Source of the DNA: Hordeum vulgare subsp. vulgare
Lineage: Eukaryota; Streptophyta; Magnoliopsida; Poales; Poaceae
NCBI RefSeq assembly: GCF_904849725.1
Contig: NC_058518.1
Span: forward strand, 211,742,741-211,806,740
Reading direction: 5' to 3'
DNA length: 64,000 nucleotides
Numbering within the stretch: position 1 is the stretch's first letter; the number at the start of each line of letters is the position of its first letter. The notes under the pieces were generated by a model. The model searched no databases, was not told the DNA's origin, and saw only the letters and a program-made list of their open reading frames with translations. Made by a program: the position numbers and the translations under genes. Positions 26,001 to 36,240 of the stretch are shown here, piece by piece.

Positions 26001-26410
26001 CTCTTCTTCTTCTCCTCCTCCTCCTCCTCCTATTATCCTCTTCTTCCTCTTCTTCTTCCTCATTTCTGTTTCTATTTTTCTTTATCCTCTTCTTCTACTT
26101 ATTCTTCTTTTCTTCTTTTTTCTCTTCTTCTCCTTCTTATTTTTTTCTTCTTCTCCTTCTTATTTTTTTCTTCACCTCTTCTTCTTCTTCTTCTTCTTCT
26201 TCTTATTATTATTATTATTATTATTATTATTTTTTCCTTATCTTCTTCTTCTTCTTCTTCTTCTTCTTCTCCTCCTCCTCCTCCTCCTCCTCCTCCTCCT
26301 TCGACCACTACAACAACTACTACTACAACAACTACTAAAACAACTACAATAAGAACAACTACTACAACAACTACAATAACAACAACAATTACAACAACAA
26401 TAAAAAATCA
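26000..26410. repeat. Pyrimidine and trinucleotide microsatellites
   Basis: Runs of CTT, TTA and CTC repeats (to about 26300) are followed by a CAA/CTA-type array (26301-26410). All open frames here are products of these simple repeats. Confidence 0.9.
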
Positions 26411-26459
26411 ACTTTCTAGTTATAATCTAATTCCAAAAAACTAAATAACAACAAGTTAA

Positions 26460-26765
26460 TTTTCCCATAGGGGTGGGGGTGTGGGGGTGTGGGGGCTCAC
26501 CGGCAGGGGCGGCTGTGGCGTCGTGGGCGGCGGGGCCGGGGGTGTTGGGGCGGCGCCGACGGTGTTAGGGCTGCGGGGGAGCGCCGGGGGCGGTGAGGCG
26601 GCGGCGTCGGGGGGCTGTGGGGCACCGAAGCGGCGCCGGGGGCGGTGGGGTGGCGGCGGCGGGGCTGTGGGGCCCCGGGGCGTCGCCGAGGGCACTGGAG
26701 GCGGCGGCGCGACGGTGGTGGCGGCGGTGGGCGTTGGGGAAGATGAGTGGAAGAGAGTGCCCGTT
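26460..26765. other. GC-rich block near the right end of the CACTA element
   Basis: About 300 bp of GGC/GCC-rich sequence is open in several frames on both strands, including a Pro-rich minus-strand frame. It lies between the foldback repeat and the right terminal repeats, upstream of the transposase on the minus strand. It may be the transposon's promoter or leader, but no recognised domain supports a gene. Confidence 0.4.
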
Positions 26766-26814
26766 TGAGAGAGAGAGAGAGATAGGGTCGGGGTGGATCG
26801 GGACGGCCGTTACA

Positions 26815-27160
26815 GAAGTCCGGTGCTCTGTCATCTGCTGGCGGACGACAAAGGGTCTATACTCTTTGTCGTCTGCCTCCGGATCTTTGTCGTCCGCTAG
26901 CAAACGACAAAGAAGCGAATGTAGTTTGACCTAACATTCCCTCCGCCAGGTGGGCCCAGTCTAAAGCTTTGTCGTCTGCTGTCCTAATCTTTGTTGTCTG
27001 CGGCTGACGACAAAGAAGTGACTGATGGCAAAGACATTCTATGCCATCATCCAGTTCTTTGCCGTCAGCTTTGTGACAGCTGACGGCAAAGACAATCTTT
27101 GCCAGCAGCCAGCAGACGGCAAAGATTTGGCGGACGGCAAAAAACTGATTTCAAGTAGTG
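26815..27160 (-). repeat. Right terminal and subterminal repeats of the CACTA element
   Basis: Many copies of TTTGTCGTCTGC-like and TTTGCCGTC-like motifs in both orientations lead to the terminal inverted repeat. They mirror the array at 19082-19560. Confidence 0.85.
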
Positions 27161-28073
27161 ATATAGCAAACTATTGATGCCATCTACACGAAAACAATGA
27201 GACAACTATTCTAAAATACATGACAAGGAGTTTACAAACAACGTGAACATTTACCTACGGGGTTTGAGCAAATCAGATGCACGCATATATATCTACGGAA
27301 TAATTAACTTAAGAGGCCAACACGCAAAACTAGGCAAAGAATAGGCTAAACAGCTTCAAACATGCATGTAAGTTGGAAAATATTAATCTACGCAAAATTC
27401 TACACAAGTTACATATATAACTCGTTCCGATCCGACGCACGAAATAAAAATTACTAACGTTTGAAAAATATGCGTTTTATGAAAGAAAAAAATCGCGGTT
27501 AAAATAAAAACTACTACGGGCCAGATCTGACTACGGGGCGAAACATACCAGCTAGCGCAAAATTATTATCGAGTGCCTAGTGCGCAAAATAGGGCAGCAA
27601 AGGGGGTTCTCACCTCGTGGGGTCGGCCCGGTCGATGGAGAGGCACGCCGGCTCGGTCCGACGTGGGCCGAGGGCGAGGCGGACTAGGGCGGCGGGAGGA
27701 GCTGGCCTGGTTAACGGCCAAGCTGGGCCAACCCACGACCGGATGGCAGCTGGAGGCATCGTCCTCCTCCTCCTCGCTCCCGACCGAGAGGAGGGGAGGC
27801 ACCAGCGAGGCGGCTAGCGGCGGGCTCGCAGGGCTCCAGCGGCTCCTGGCGCGGCGGAGTGCTGGATTCGGTTTGTGGCCACCGGATCTAGGCAAGAGCG
27901 GCGGCCGACGGCTGGAGGAGGCGGGGCTCGCCCTGACGGAGCGGCTACAATGGGTTGCAGGTCCAGTGCGCGACGACGGCTTGCATGGCGGCGCTAGGGG
28001 AGCTGAGGCGCGGGAGGCGCAGAGATAAGAGGAAGACGGCTAGGGTTAGCCATTTTAGGGAGGGTAGGGCGTC

Positions 28074-28081
28074 TATTTATA
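28074..28081 (-). promoter_or_regulatory. TATA box of the large LTR
   Basis: TATAAATA on the minus strand, with the matching box at 12745-12752 in the other LTR copy. It lies about 565 bp from the LTR start and precedes the GC-rich leader-like part. Confidence 0.55.
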
Positions 28082-28643
28082 GCAGATTGCTAGGGTTAGG
28101 GGCTTTTCGCCCCAATTTCAACGGTATGATCAGAATCGGACGGTCCCGGTCGCGGGGACGGCTAGGTGGGCTGTGTAGAGTGACTAGGAGGAGATGAGAG
28201 GGAATGTGCGGCCCGTCACAATATTTTTAAAAGACCGAAAAAATGTCCGACGATAAACCGATGACGGCTCCGGACGACCGTTCGGGTATCAAACGGACTC
28301 CGATTGCGACAAAATTTGGCAAGCGGCCTACCTATATTAAAATAAGACCGCACACCAAGTTTCATCCCAAACAAAAAATATTTTATAGACACTTTTAAAA
28401 ATAAGATTTAAACGATGTCGCGGACGCGTGCGTGTGTGGTCGGGCTCAAAACGGTCAATGACGAACACGACGAGAACCGGCAACTAATTACGGATGCAAG
28501 TTTTAAAAACTGTCGGCAATGGAGTGCCCATGCAATGCGCATGATACGAATGATGCGATGATGAATACGACAACCAAACGAATCACACGACGAGAATGGA
28601 ATAAAAGGGGAATCTTCTGAAACGTCGGTCTCGAGCTATCACA

Positions 28644-29452
28644 ACACATTAGCAGTATTATCATGGAACTTGGTAAGACTATCCATTTCTTCAAGCCCAG
28701 TAGATTTATTCCAAAGAGGCAAATATTAACCAGAAGACATGAACCAAACATATTTTCTACTTAGGAGTTGTTCGGCAAGCCTCTAACTCTGTCAAATCTG
28801 AAAATCTGTGGAGTAGCTCTTTCCTCACTCTGCATTTTTTAACTACTGCACCTCCAACTCCGGGAGTGGAGATGCGGAGCGGGGGGCATCCGAACAGGCC
28901 TTTATTATGTTTCGTTGCCTCTATATAACAAGATAAAGAACAAAGTGCAGATAAATAGAACAACCTTAACAATAGAGGTTCTTGCGGGGAACATCGATGT
29001 CATGCGAGCCAAAAATGGTGTCTCCCTTGAGCGATGCCCGCAACCTCTGCCTTGAGGTGGTCACCACTCACCACCGGCAGAGGTGGTCACCACCCCCGCT
29101 ATTTAAATTGACATATCTGTAGGTCCATCCGACCCTAGCAATACAACATTGGGTAATATGTAAATTAGCGCGAACACAAATTAGTTACTTACTTACTTCA
29201 TCAAACTGAGAGTAAATAACATAGCACAAAAATTACATACATTAATCTTCCGTCGTCACACCCAATTAGACATGAGGACCTGGTGGGCGGACCCATCTCG
29301 GCACACCCATCTCCGCCGCTAGATGTAGGCCTGCAGGGGCAACATCGACCTAACCGACCTCAGCAAGCAGCGGCGATCTACCGTGTGGGCAAGGTCGACG
29401 TCGAGGATGTGGGCTCCGGGAAGGACCTCCTCCTCGCGCGGATGCTTCCCCT
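28644..29452. other. Unassigned flank, no supported gene
   Basis: This is apparently older DNA between the large-LTR element and the chromovirus. A MITE-like sequence occupies about 28764-28901. A palindromic GGTGGTCACCACC-type stretch occurs near 29045-29095. Short frames have no domain. It continues after the chromovirus at 35461. Confidence 0.6.
28764..28901. mobile_element. MITE-like element
   Basis: The ends GGAGTTGTTCGGCAAGCC and, inverted, AGGCCTGTTCGGATGCC resemble terminal inverted repeats. A TTA lies on each side (28761-28763 and 28902-28904), which would fit a PIF/Harbinger-type target site. The TIR match is imperfect and the boundaries are uncertain. Confidence 0.45.
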
Positions 29453-29900
29453 TGTCAGACCCGACGATCGCTAGAACAATTTCAGAGAAAGAACAGAGCT
29501 AATATCGATGGGATTTCAGAGGAAAATAGCAAAGGTCTGGTTACAGCCAGAGGCACCTAAGCCGGCCAGGAACACTGGCGGCGCAAGAGGGGGAAACCCT
29601 AGAGAAAAGCATAGCTCCACGAGCTGGAAATCCATGTCTTTATAGCCTTACAAGCATTAAAAATGAGAAAGTAGAGGTAGAAAAGGTGGTCGTCGCTCAG
29701 CGTCGTTGCCGGACGTCTACAGCGACGCGGGAGGCTCTCGCAGCCGTCGGATCAACCATCGATGGCTCCAGGAGTAGCGGGCAAGCTCGAACCGGTATGG
29801 GCGACTGGAGGGCGTCGGATCTCAGATCGAGGGCTGCTGTTGCTTGGCGCCATACTTTGAATTTGAACACCGTTTCCATCGTCTTCGCTGGGTCCTGACA
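29453..29900 (-). repeat. 3' LTR of the chromovirus
   Basis: Starts TGTCAGACCC and ends GGTCCTGACA on the plus strand, so the LTR ends are inverted repeats of TGTCAG. The last roughly 25 codons of the polyprotein and its stop (29822-29824) lie inside this LTR. Confidence 0.95.
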
Positions 29901-32900
29901 ACTCCCCCCCGCACAACATCAGACCTGTCCTCAGGGATGAACTGCGGAAAAACCTTTTGAATGAAGGCGGTGTCTTCCCAAGTGGCCTCGCTCTCTTCCA
30001 AGTTGGTCCATTTGATGAGCCAACGAACCACTGCCACTTGTATGTCCCCTTGTGTCCTTGGGACAAGCTTGCGCTGCAGCAGTCTTTCAGGTTCTAGGAG
30101 GATGGAACCGTTCTCATGGAGAAGGGGTAGGTTGGGGTTAGGAATTGCCTTTGGCCCCAAGTGGAGTTTGAGTTGACTCACATGGAAGGTGGGGTGGAGC
30201 TTGCAGTGATCAGGCAGGAGTAGTTTGTATGCCACTGGTCCCACTTTCTGTATGATCCTAAAGGGGCCATAGTATTTGGAATGGAGTTTCAGGCATCTGT
30301 CGACACTCAAAGTGGTGTGCCTGTAGGGTTGTAGCTTTAGGTAGACCATGTCACCCACTGCAAGTGATCTCTCTGATCTCTTCTTGTCAGCAAAATGCTT
30401 CATTCTTTCTTGAGCCTTGATCGGGTTGGCTTTAATTTGAGCAGCTACTTGTTCTGCAGTTAAGATGGAGTTGAACTCTTGTGTATGCTCCGGTGGATAT
30501 AGTGCAACTTCAGCCAGCATAGATGGGGGTCTATTGTAAAGTGCTTGGAATGGAGTGATCTTTAGGGAAGTGTGGTAGCTAGTGTTGTACCACCATTCTG
30601 CTAATGACAGCCAGTGCAACCATTTCTTGGGCTGCAGGAAAGCCATGCACCTGAGGTAGTTTTCCAAACACTGGTTCACTCTTTCTGTTTGGCCATCAGA
30701 TTGGGGGTGATAGGAAGTGCTCATTTGTAGTTTAATGCCAAGTTTCCTGAATAATTCTTGCCACAAATGGTTGGTGAAGATTCTGTCTCTGTCCGTAACA
30801 ATGACAGAGGGGAGCCCATGGAGTTTGAATATATTATCTGTGAATGCAGTGGCCACAGTGCTGACAGTTATTGGGTGCTTCATTGCAATAAAATGTCCAT
30901 ACTTGGTGAATCTATCCACCACTACCAATATCATATCCTTGTTCTGTGATGTGGGCAGGCCCTCAATGAAATCCATACTGATATGACACCATGCAAAATC
31001 AGGGACAGGAAGTGGTTGGAGCAGTCCAAGATACTTACAATGTTCTGGCTTGTTGATTTGGCATGTGGGGCATTGTTTGATGAAATCCACAATAAACTGT
31101 TTCATGCCAGGCCAATGGAACAACAGCTTAACTCTCTGGTAGGTTGCCCTGTGCCCAGAGTGTCCACCTAGTTCAGAGTTGTGCAGGGCAGCTATTAGTT
31201 TGTTTCTGAGGGTGAGATCATTCCCAATTACTATTCTGTTCTTGTATCTTATGATTCCCTGCTGAAGAGTAAAGTTTGGGAGTGAAGCCTCACAGGTGGC
31301 CAGTTTGGTTAGTAAGTCTTTGCATTTCTGGTCTTGAACATAGCTGTTGGTTACATCAGAGATCCACACAGGTTGTGCTTTAGAAGCAATCAAGGAGTGC
31401 AGCTTATATTGGACTCTGGATAATGCATCACCTACCCTGTTGTTTTTGCCTTGTTTATATTCCACCTTGAAATTGTAGCCCAGCAACTTAACAAGTAGTT
31501 TGTGCTGTATTCCTTCAGTCAGCTTTTGTTCTTGGATGTATTTGAGGCTCTGTTGGTCTGTTCTGATGATCAAAGCAAAAGCAGCAAAGTAATGCTTCCA
31601 GTGTTTGAGTGCTTCAAGGATGGCCATTGCTTCTTTATCATAAGTAGACATAGGAGCAGCTTTTGGTTCAATGGTTTTACTGAAATAAGAGAGGGGCTTT
31701 CCCTCTTGCATCAGTACAGCACCAATACCATAAGCACATGCATCAGTTTCTAGAACAAAGGGGAGTGTGAAATCTGGTAGAGCAAGCACAGGAGCCTGGG
31801 TCATCTTGTGCTTAAGTAAGTTGAAAGCTTCCATTTGCTTAGGGCCCCATTTATAATTATCCTTTTTGAGGGACTGATACAAGGGTTTACAGATGTAACC
31901 ATAGTTCTGGATGAATATTCTGTAGTACCCAGTGAGTCCTAGGAAGCTTCTTAACTGTGCAACATTTTCAGGGGTAGGCCACTGCACAATGGCTTCAATC
32001 TTGGAAGGGTCTGTAGCAACACCATCACCTCTAATAACATGTCCCAAGTACTCCACTTGTGGTTGAGCAAAGGAACATTTGCTGAGCTTAGCAACTAATT
32101 GGTTATCTTGTAAGACTTTGAGAACTAATTGCAGGTGTAACAAGTGCTCTTTCATATTTCTGCTGAAGATAAGTATATCATCAAAGAATACTAGCACAAA
32201 CTTCCTTAAGTAAGGGGCTAGGATGGTGTTCATCAACAGCTGGAAGGTTGCTGGTGCATTAGTTAATCCAAAGGGCATGACCGGGTATTCATAGTGTCCA
32301 CAATGTGTACTAGATGCAGTTTTTGGGATATCTTCCTCCTTCATTCTGATCTGGTGATAGCCACTTCTGAGATCAAGTTTGGAGAAAATTGTAGCTCCTT
32401 TTAACTCATCCAGCAGATCCTCAATGACAGGGATTGGGTATTTGTTTTTGACAGTTTGTTCATTAACTTTTCTAAAATCATTGACAAGCCTCCAAGTCAT
32501 ATCCTTTTTCTTAACCAGAAGAGCAGGTGATGAATAAGGACTGGTGTTGTCTCTAATTACTTGATTCTTGATCATGTCCTTTACTATGCCTTCCATAACA
32601 TCCTTTTGGTGGTGAGGAAGCCTATAAGGTCTTTGATTGATGATTTTAGCCTGAGGAGTGAAAGTGATCACATGATCAATGGACCTTTTTGGAGGGAGGG
32701 TTGTGGGTTCACTGAAAACAGGGGAAAATTTATCAAGTATCTGTTGTACTGGTTCACGCACCACAAGGTCCAACTATTCCCTCATTGATATTCTATTCAG
32801 GAATAAAACAGCTCCACATACTGGCTCCTCAAAAAGGCTCTCCTTGCTTGCTAGTTCAGGAACAGGGGTAGTAGGAAAGCTTTCATCTTTTAGAATAAGC

Positions 32901-34630
32901 TTTTCTCCATCTTTCATTGTAAGTTTTACTTGCATCTCATCAAAGTCAAGTTCTACAGGGCTGAAAGATGCCATCCAATCAGCTCCTAAGATAATATCAT
33001 ATCCTTGGAGTTTGAGAACTCTGAAGTCTGTGGAGAATGGTGTTCCTTACAGGGAAAATGGTGCTTGTAGAGCAATAAATTCAGACCATAATGTTTCACC
33101 ATTAGCAACCAGGACCTGTTTGGAGCACTTAGCTAAAGCTGCTATTTTGGGTGTAATGAAAGTGGCAGTGCTACCACTGTCAATTAGGGCAGTAGCAGGT
33201 ATTGAGCCCATCATCACAGTCACTGTGAAACTCAGCTTTTTAGCAATTCTTAGGCCCATCAATGCATGCATAGATATTTGGAGAGGGGTATCATCAGCTT
33301 CAGGAAAAGGAGGTGGTTCTCCATCTTCAGTGATTTCAGTGTAATACACCAGTTCAGCATCATCAGGGTAAGTTTCTTGGAGGGCATTTATCTGAGCCTG
33401 ATTTGCTAACTTGCACACTTTCTTATGTCCTGGGAACCAAGGTTCTTTGCACCTGTAGCAGATACCTTTAACTCTAGCTTGTTGAATTATGGAAGCAGTG
33501 TTAGTTGGGCCAGGTTTGCCAGGATCAAACAGTAACTGTTTCCTTGCTTGGGAGGGGTAAACAGGAGCAGGGGCAACTTTTCTTTGAGGTTGAGCCTGTT
33601 CCATTCTTCTGGCTAGCCAGATGGCTTTTTGTAAGTCAGGTGGTTCATGGCATTGAACATGATGTTGTATGCTATCATTTAACCCAGAAATGAAACTGTG
33701 TTTATAGTAGTCATTTGGAAGTACTGGGTTGTCCCTTCTCATTAAGTTCATAGCTTGTTCAAACTGGAGAACATAGTCATTAACAGTACCAGACTGAGAC
33801 AGGTTGTGAAAATCTCTCACATTGTCACAAACAGATGTTTCAGAGAATCTGTCACCCACAAATCTGCAAAATCTGTACCAGGGAATAGTATTTGCCACCA
33901 TACCAGTGCCTCTCCACCATTCAATAGCTGGTCCCTTTAGGTAAGTTATAGCAATCTCTGTCTTCTGCTCAATTGGTGTTCTGGCAGCCTCAAAGTACAT
34001 CTCAATTGTTTGTATCCAAGAATCAGTACCAACACCATCAAATTCAGGGATATTGTATTTAGCAGGCTTAACTAGGGTGAGTGGCCTTCTGTTATCGTGT
34101 GGTGTTCCCAGCCTTCTGTCCACATTAGCATCCCTCTGCTCTGGATCTAACTAAAGAATTTGCTGGGGTGGATTAGCTGTAGGTTGTGATCTAGCATCAC
34201 GTGGTTGTTGCTTTCCAGAAAAATGGGGGTGTCTGTAAGGGTGTTTCATACTACCATCCAAATTTTGCTCCTTTCCTGTGTGCTTATCCACTAAGGTTGC
34301 TGAACCCACTGTATCAGGGGATTTAAACTGATCCTGCCCTCTCTGCACTGGCCCTTGTGGTGTGTTAATCATAGCACTATCTTGGGGAACATCCATAGGG
34401 TTGGGAGGGTTTTCTTTGGGCTTTGGGAAACTAGATAAAAATCCTGATAAGGTGCCCTGTAGATCAGCTAATGATTTTTGGACTGAACCAAAGTTTGTTT
34501 GCACATACTCTCTGAATTCATCAAACTCCATACGATCCTGATCTCTATTCCTTTGGAGCAACTGGACATCTAGCTGTAGGGAGGTGAATTCTAACTGGTC
34601 TGTGGAGGAAGAATTAGCAGGAGCTGCCAT
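29822..34630 (-). pseudogene. Chromovirus gag-pol polyprotein with three in-frame stops
   Basis: All coding segments share one phase from the ATG at 34630 to the stop at 29822-29824, 1602 codons in total, interrupted only by TAG (34151-34153), TAA (33047-33049) and TAG (32774-32776). Segment 1 is a gag N-terminus. Segment 2 has the gag domain, a CCHC-like knuckle (CYRCKEPWFPGHKKVC) and the protease motif ALIDSGSTATFIT. After the third stop come reverse transcriptase (MPFGLTNAPATFQ, catalytic VFFDDI near residue 197 of that segment), RNase H (ETDACAYGIGAVL), the integrase zinc finger (H-H-C-C, about 531-572), the integrase core (SMDFIEG, VTDRD, HPQSDGQTERVN) and a chromodomain (KWTNLEESEATWED). 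I see no frameshift. The copy cannot make the full protein unless stops are read through. Confidence 0.92.
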
Positions 34631-34999
34631 GAGGAACTACACGAGGTGTTCTTGCTATAGGGATCAAGAACCTTGTCATAGAGATTTACAGACGCAAAGG
34701 AGGGAATTTTACCACAGCTTGAGCTGCAACCAGACCTTTGAGCTGTGAATCCTGCCGCCGCCTGCACCGCCGCCTACACCCGCCGCCAAGTACACCGGAT
34801 CTGGGTGGGAGGTGGGATTTTAACACGCAAGCATGGAGCTTGGGCAACCACTTACCGGCACCAGACCTGTACCGAACATCGCCGCCGCCAGCGCCACCAG
34901 CATCACCGCCGCCGTGATCCGAAGAGAAACAGGGGGATTTTACGGCACCTTCAACCCCTATTTGGCCTCCAGATCGAAGACGCCGCCAAGGAACGAGGC

Positions 35000-35012
35000 T
35001 CTGAATACCACT
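35000..35012 (-). promoter_or_regulatory. Primer-binding site of the chromovirus
   Basis: On the minus strand TGGTATTCAGAGC follows two or three bases after the LTR end. It is the initiator tRNA-Met complement with one extra T. Confidence 0.75.
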
Positions 35013-35460
35013 TGTCAGACCCGACGATCGCTAGAACAATTTCAGAGAAAGAACAGAGCTAATATCGATGGGATTTCAGAGGAAAATAGCAAAGGTCTGG
35101 TTACAGCCAGAGGCACCTAAGCCGGCCAGGAACACTGGCGGCGCAAGAGGGGGAAACCCTAGAGAAAAGCATAGCTCCACGAGCTGGAAATCCATGGCTT
35201 TATAGCCTTACAAGCAGTAAAAATGAGAAAGGAGAGGTAGAAAAGGTGGCCGTCGCTCAGCGTCGTTGCCGGACGTCTACAGCGACGCGGGAGGCTCTCG
35301 CAGCCGTCGGATCAACCATCGATGGCTCCAGGAGTAGCGGGCAAGCTCGAACCGGTATGGGCGACTGGAGGGCGTCGGATCTCAGATCGAGGGCTGCTGT
35401 TGCTTGGCGCCATACTTTGAATTTGAACACCGCTGCCATCGTCTTCGTTGGGTCCTGACA
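35013..35460 (-). repeat. 5' LTR of the chromovirus
   Basis: Identical to the other LTR except at 7 of 448 positions. The right boundary GGTCCTGACA is followed by the target duplication CCCCT. Confidence 0.95.
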
Positions 35461-35894
35461 CCCCTCCTCTCCCCCAGCCGCAACTTGGCTGGCGGCGCAG
35501 GCGCCTCTTTCGCGGCGTGTTCGAGGGTGAGGGTATGTGGCAGCTGAGAAGAGACGAAGAGGTTGCGTGCGAGCAAAGGAAAAATGAATCGTGTTCTGAA
35601 CCAGGAAAAATGAACCAAGGAAGCCAACACCGAGCGCATGCTTGGCGGTAACGGAGACGCTTACGTTTTTTCCAACGTTATTGTACAAATCCTACATGGA
35701 CACAACCAGAGATCGCCATAGTCCCGCGCCTTATTGTGTTGGATGTCGTAATTTTTTAAAAGGTTTCTGAAAATTTACTATTAAGCATTGTACGTATTAT
35801 GGAGTCAAATTATGTTGCTCATGAGCTGGCTAGATGGATCGTACTAATAATCCATCTCGTTGGGTTAATGCCTCCCCTGATTTTAATTTTTAAA
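35461..35894 (+). pseudogene. Flank with a LINE/RNase H-like C-terminal remnant
   Basis: From about 35800 the plus strand encodes AHELAR and then, in a shifted phase, TNNPSRWVNASPDF. This resembles the C-terminal RNase H-like (RVT_3) region of plant non-LTR retrotransposons. A 1-nt shift separates the two parts, so it is a decayed scrap. The rest, 35466-35790, has no recognisable gene. The Helitron terminus begins right after it. Confidence 0.4.
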
Positions 35895-35925
35895 CTAGTA
35901 CAAATGTCTGTGCGTTGCACCGGAT
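35895..35925 (-). terminator. Helitron 3' terminus hairpin and CTAG
   Basis: A stem GTGC/GCAC with a 3-base loop lies about a dozen bases inside the CTAG end. In Helitrons this hairpin marks the end of rolling-circle transfer. Confidence 0.7.
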
Positions 35926-36039
35926 GAAAATTAAATATGTAAATATTCATTTCTATATTAACTTGTGTCCTTGTTGGAACATGTCAAAAAGCGAAGCTTT
36001 TAAATTCTCGTGCTTGCATTATTTTTGAATTTATTTCAG

Positions 36040-36240
36040 GATTTTTGACGATACGTTTTCAGTGGAAGAAGACGTTCGCGCCGACGACGAGGCGCCTACG
36101 GTTATTTCGTAACTCTTAAGATGACATGCCGACTCAGTCTGTGAAAGGTGTTCATAGATGTGCGTGTATGCGGTCATAGGGATGAGTGTATACGCGTGTA
36201 TATAAGTGCTCGCGTGTATAATGTGTTAAAAAACACTGCT
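36040..36240 (+). repeat. TG-rich repeat-like tail inside the Helitron
   Basis: A 'ggaagaagacgttcgcgcc' stretch followed by TG-rich sequence and an A-run at about 36226-36231 resembles a dispersed Triticeae repeat seen next to non-LTR elements. Boundaries and class are unclear. Confidence 0.35.

Larger units (their letters stand above)
19082..27160 (-). mobile_element. CACTA (En/Spm) DNA transposon
   Basis: The left end reads CACTACAGGAATCAG and the right end is its inverted counterpart, ending in CAAGTAGTG. Both are flanked by the 3-bp target duplication ATA (19079-19081 and 27161-27163). Near both ends there are many copies of the subterminal motif CTTTGTCGTC/CTTTGCCGTC in both orientations. 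The interior carries a minus-strand TNP2-type transposase gene. At 8079 bp it has the size of an autonomous element, but the transposase is broken. It is inserted in the 5' LTR of the large-LTR element. Confidence 0.95.
12318..28643 (-). mobile_element. Large-LTR non-coding element (LARD-like, Sukkula-like)
   Basis: Two related LTR sequences flank a 2.6-kb internal domain with a tRNA-Met primer site at its right end (15861-15870) and a purine-rich tract at its left end. The order shows minus orientation, with the 5' LTR at the right. Without the CACTA insertion the 5' LTR is about 4.7 kb. I find no gag, protease or polymerase in the internal domain, as expected for a large retrotransposon derivative. 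The LTR end sequence resembles Sukkula of barley and wheat from memory, so the name is tentative. Confidence 0.75.
15874..28643 (-). repeat. 5' LTR of the large-LTR element, split by a CACTA transposon
   Basis: On the minus strand the LTR starts TGTGATAGCTCGAGACC at 28643 and ends GGGTGTTACA at 15874. The segments 15874-19081 and 27164-28643 add up to about 4.69 kb once the CACTA element and one target-site copy are removed. The part near 27600-28070 is GC-rich and resembles a transcribed leader. The stretches 16000-19080 and 27164-27600 hold no gene that I can support. Confidence 0.8.
29453..35460 (-). mobile_element. Complete chromovirus (gypsy, Reina-like) retrotransposon
   Basis: Two 448-bp LTRs (29453-29900 and 35013-35460) differ at only 7 positions by my reading. 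They are flanked by a perfect target duplication CCCCT (29448-29452 and 35461-35465). A G-rich polypurine tract adjoins the left LTR (plus 29903-29909) and a tRNA-Met-like primer site the right LTR. Between them lies one polyprotein frame with gag, protease, reverse transcriptase, RNase H, integrase and a chromodomain. The short LTR, 6.0-kb length and C-terminal chromodomain suggest the Reina clade, which is an inference. Confidence 0.95.

Noticed and set aside
25730..26352. Long open frames of Glu/Arg and then Ser/Phe/Leu runs
   Set aside because: They come from purine/pyrimidine and trinucleotide repeats with no stop codons by composition.
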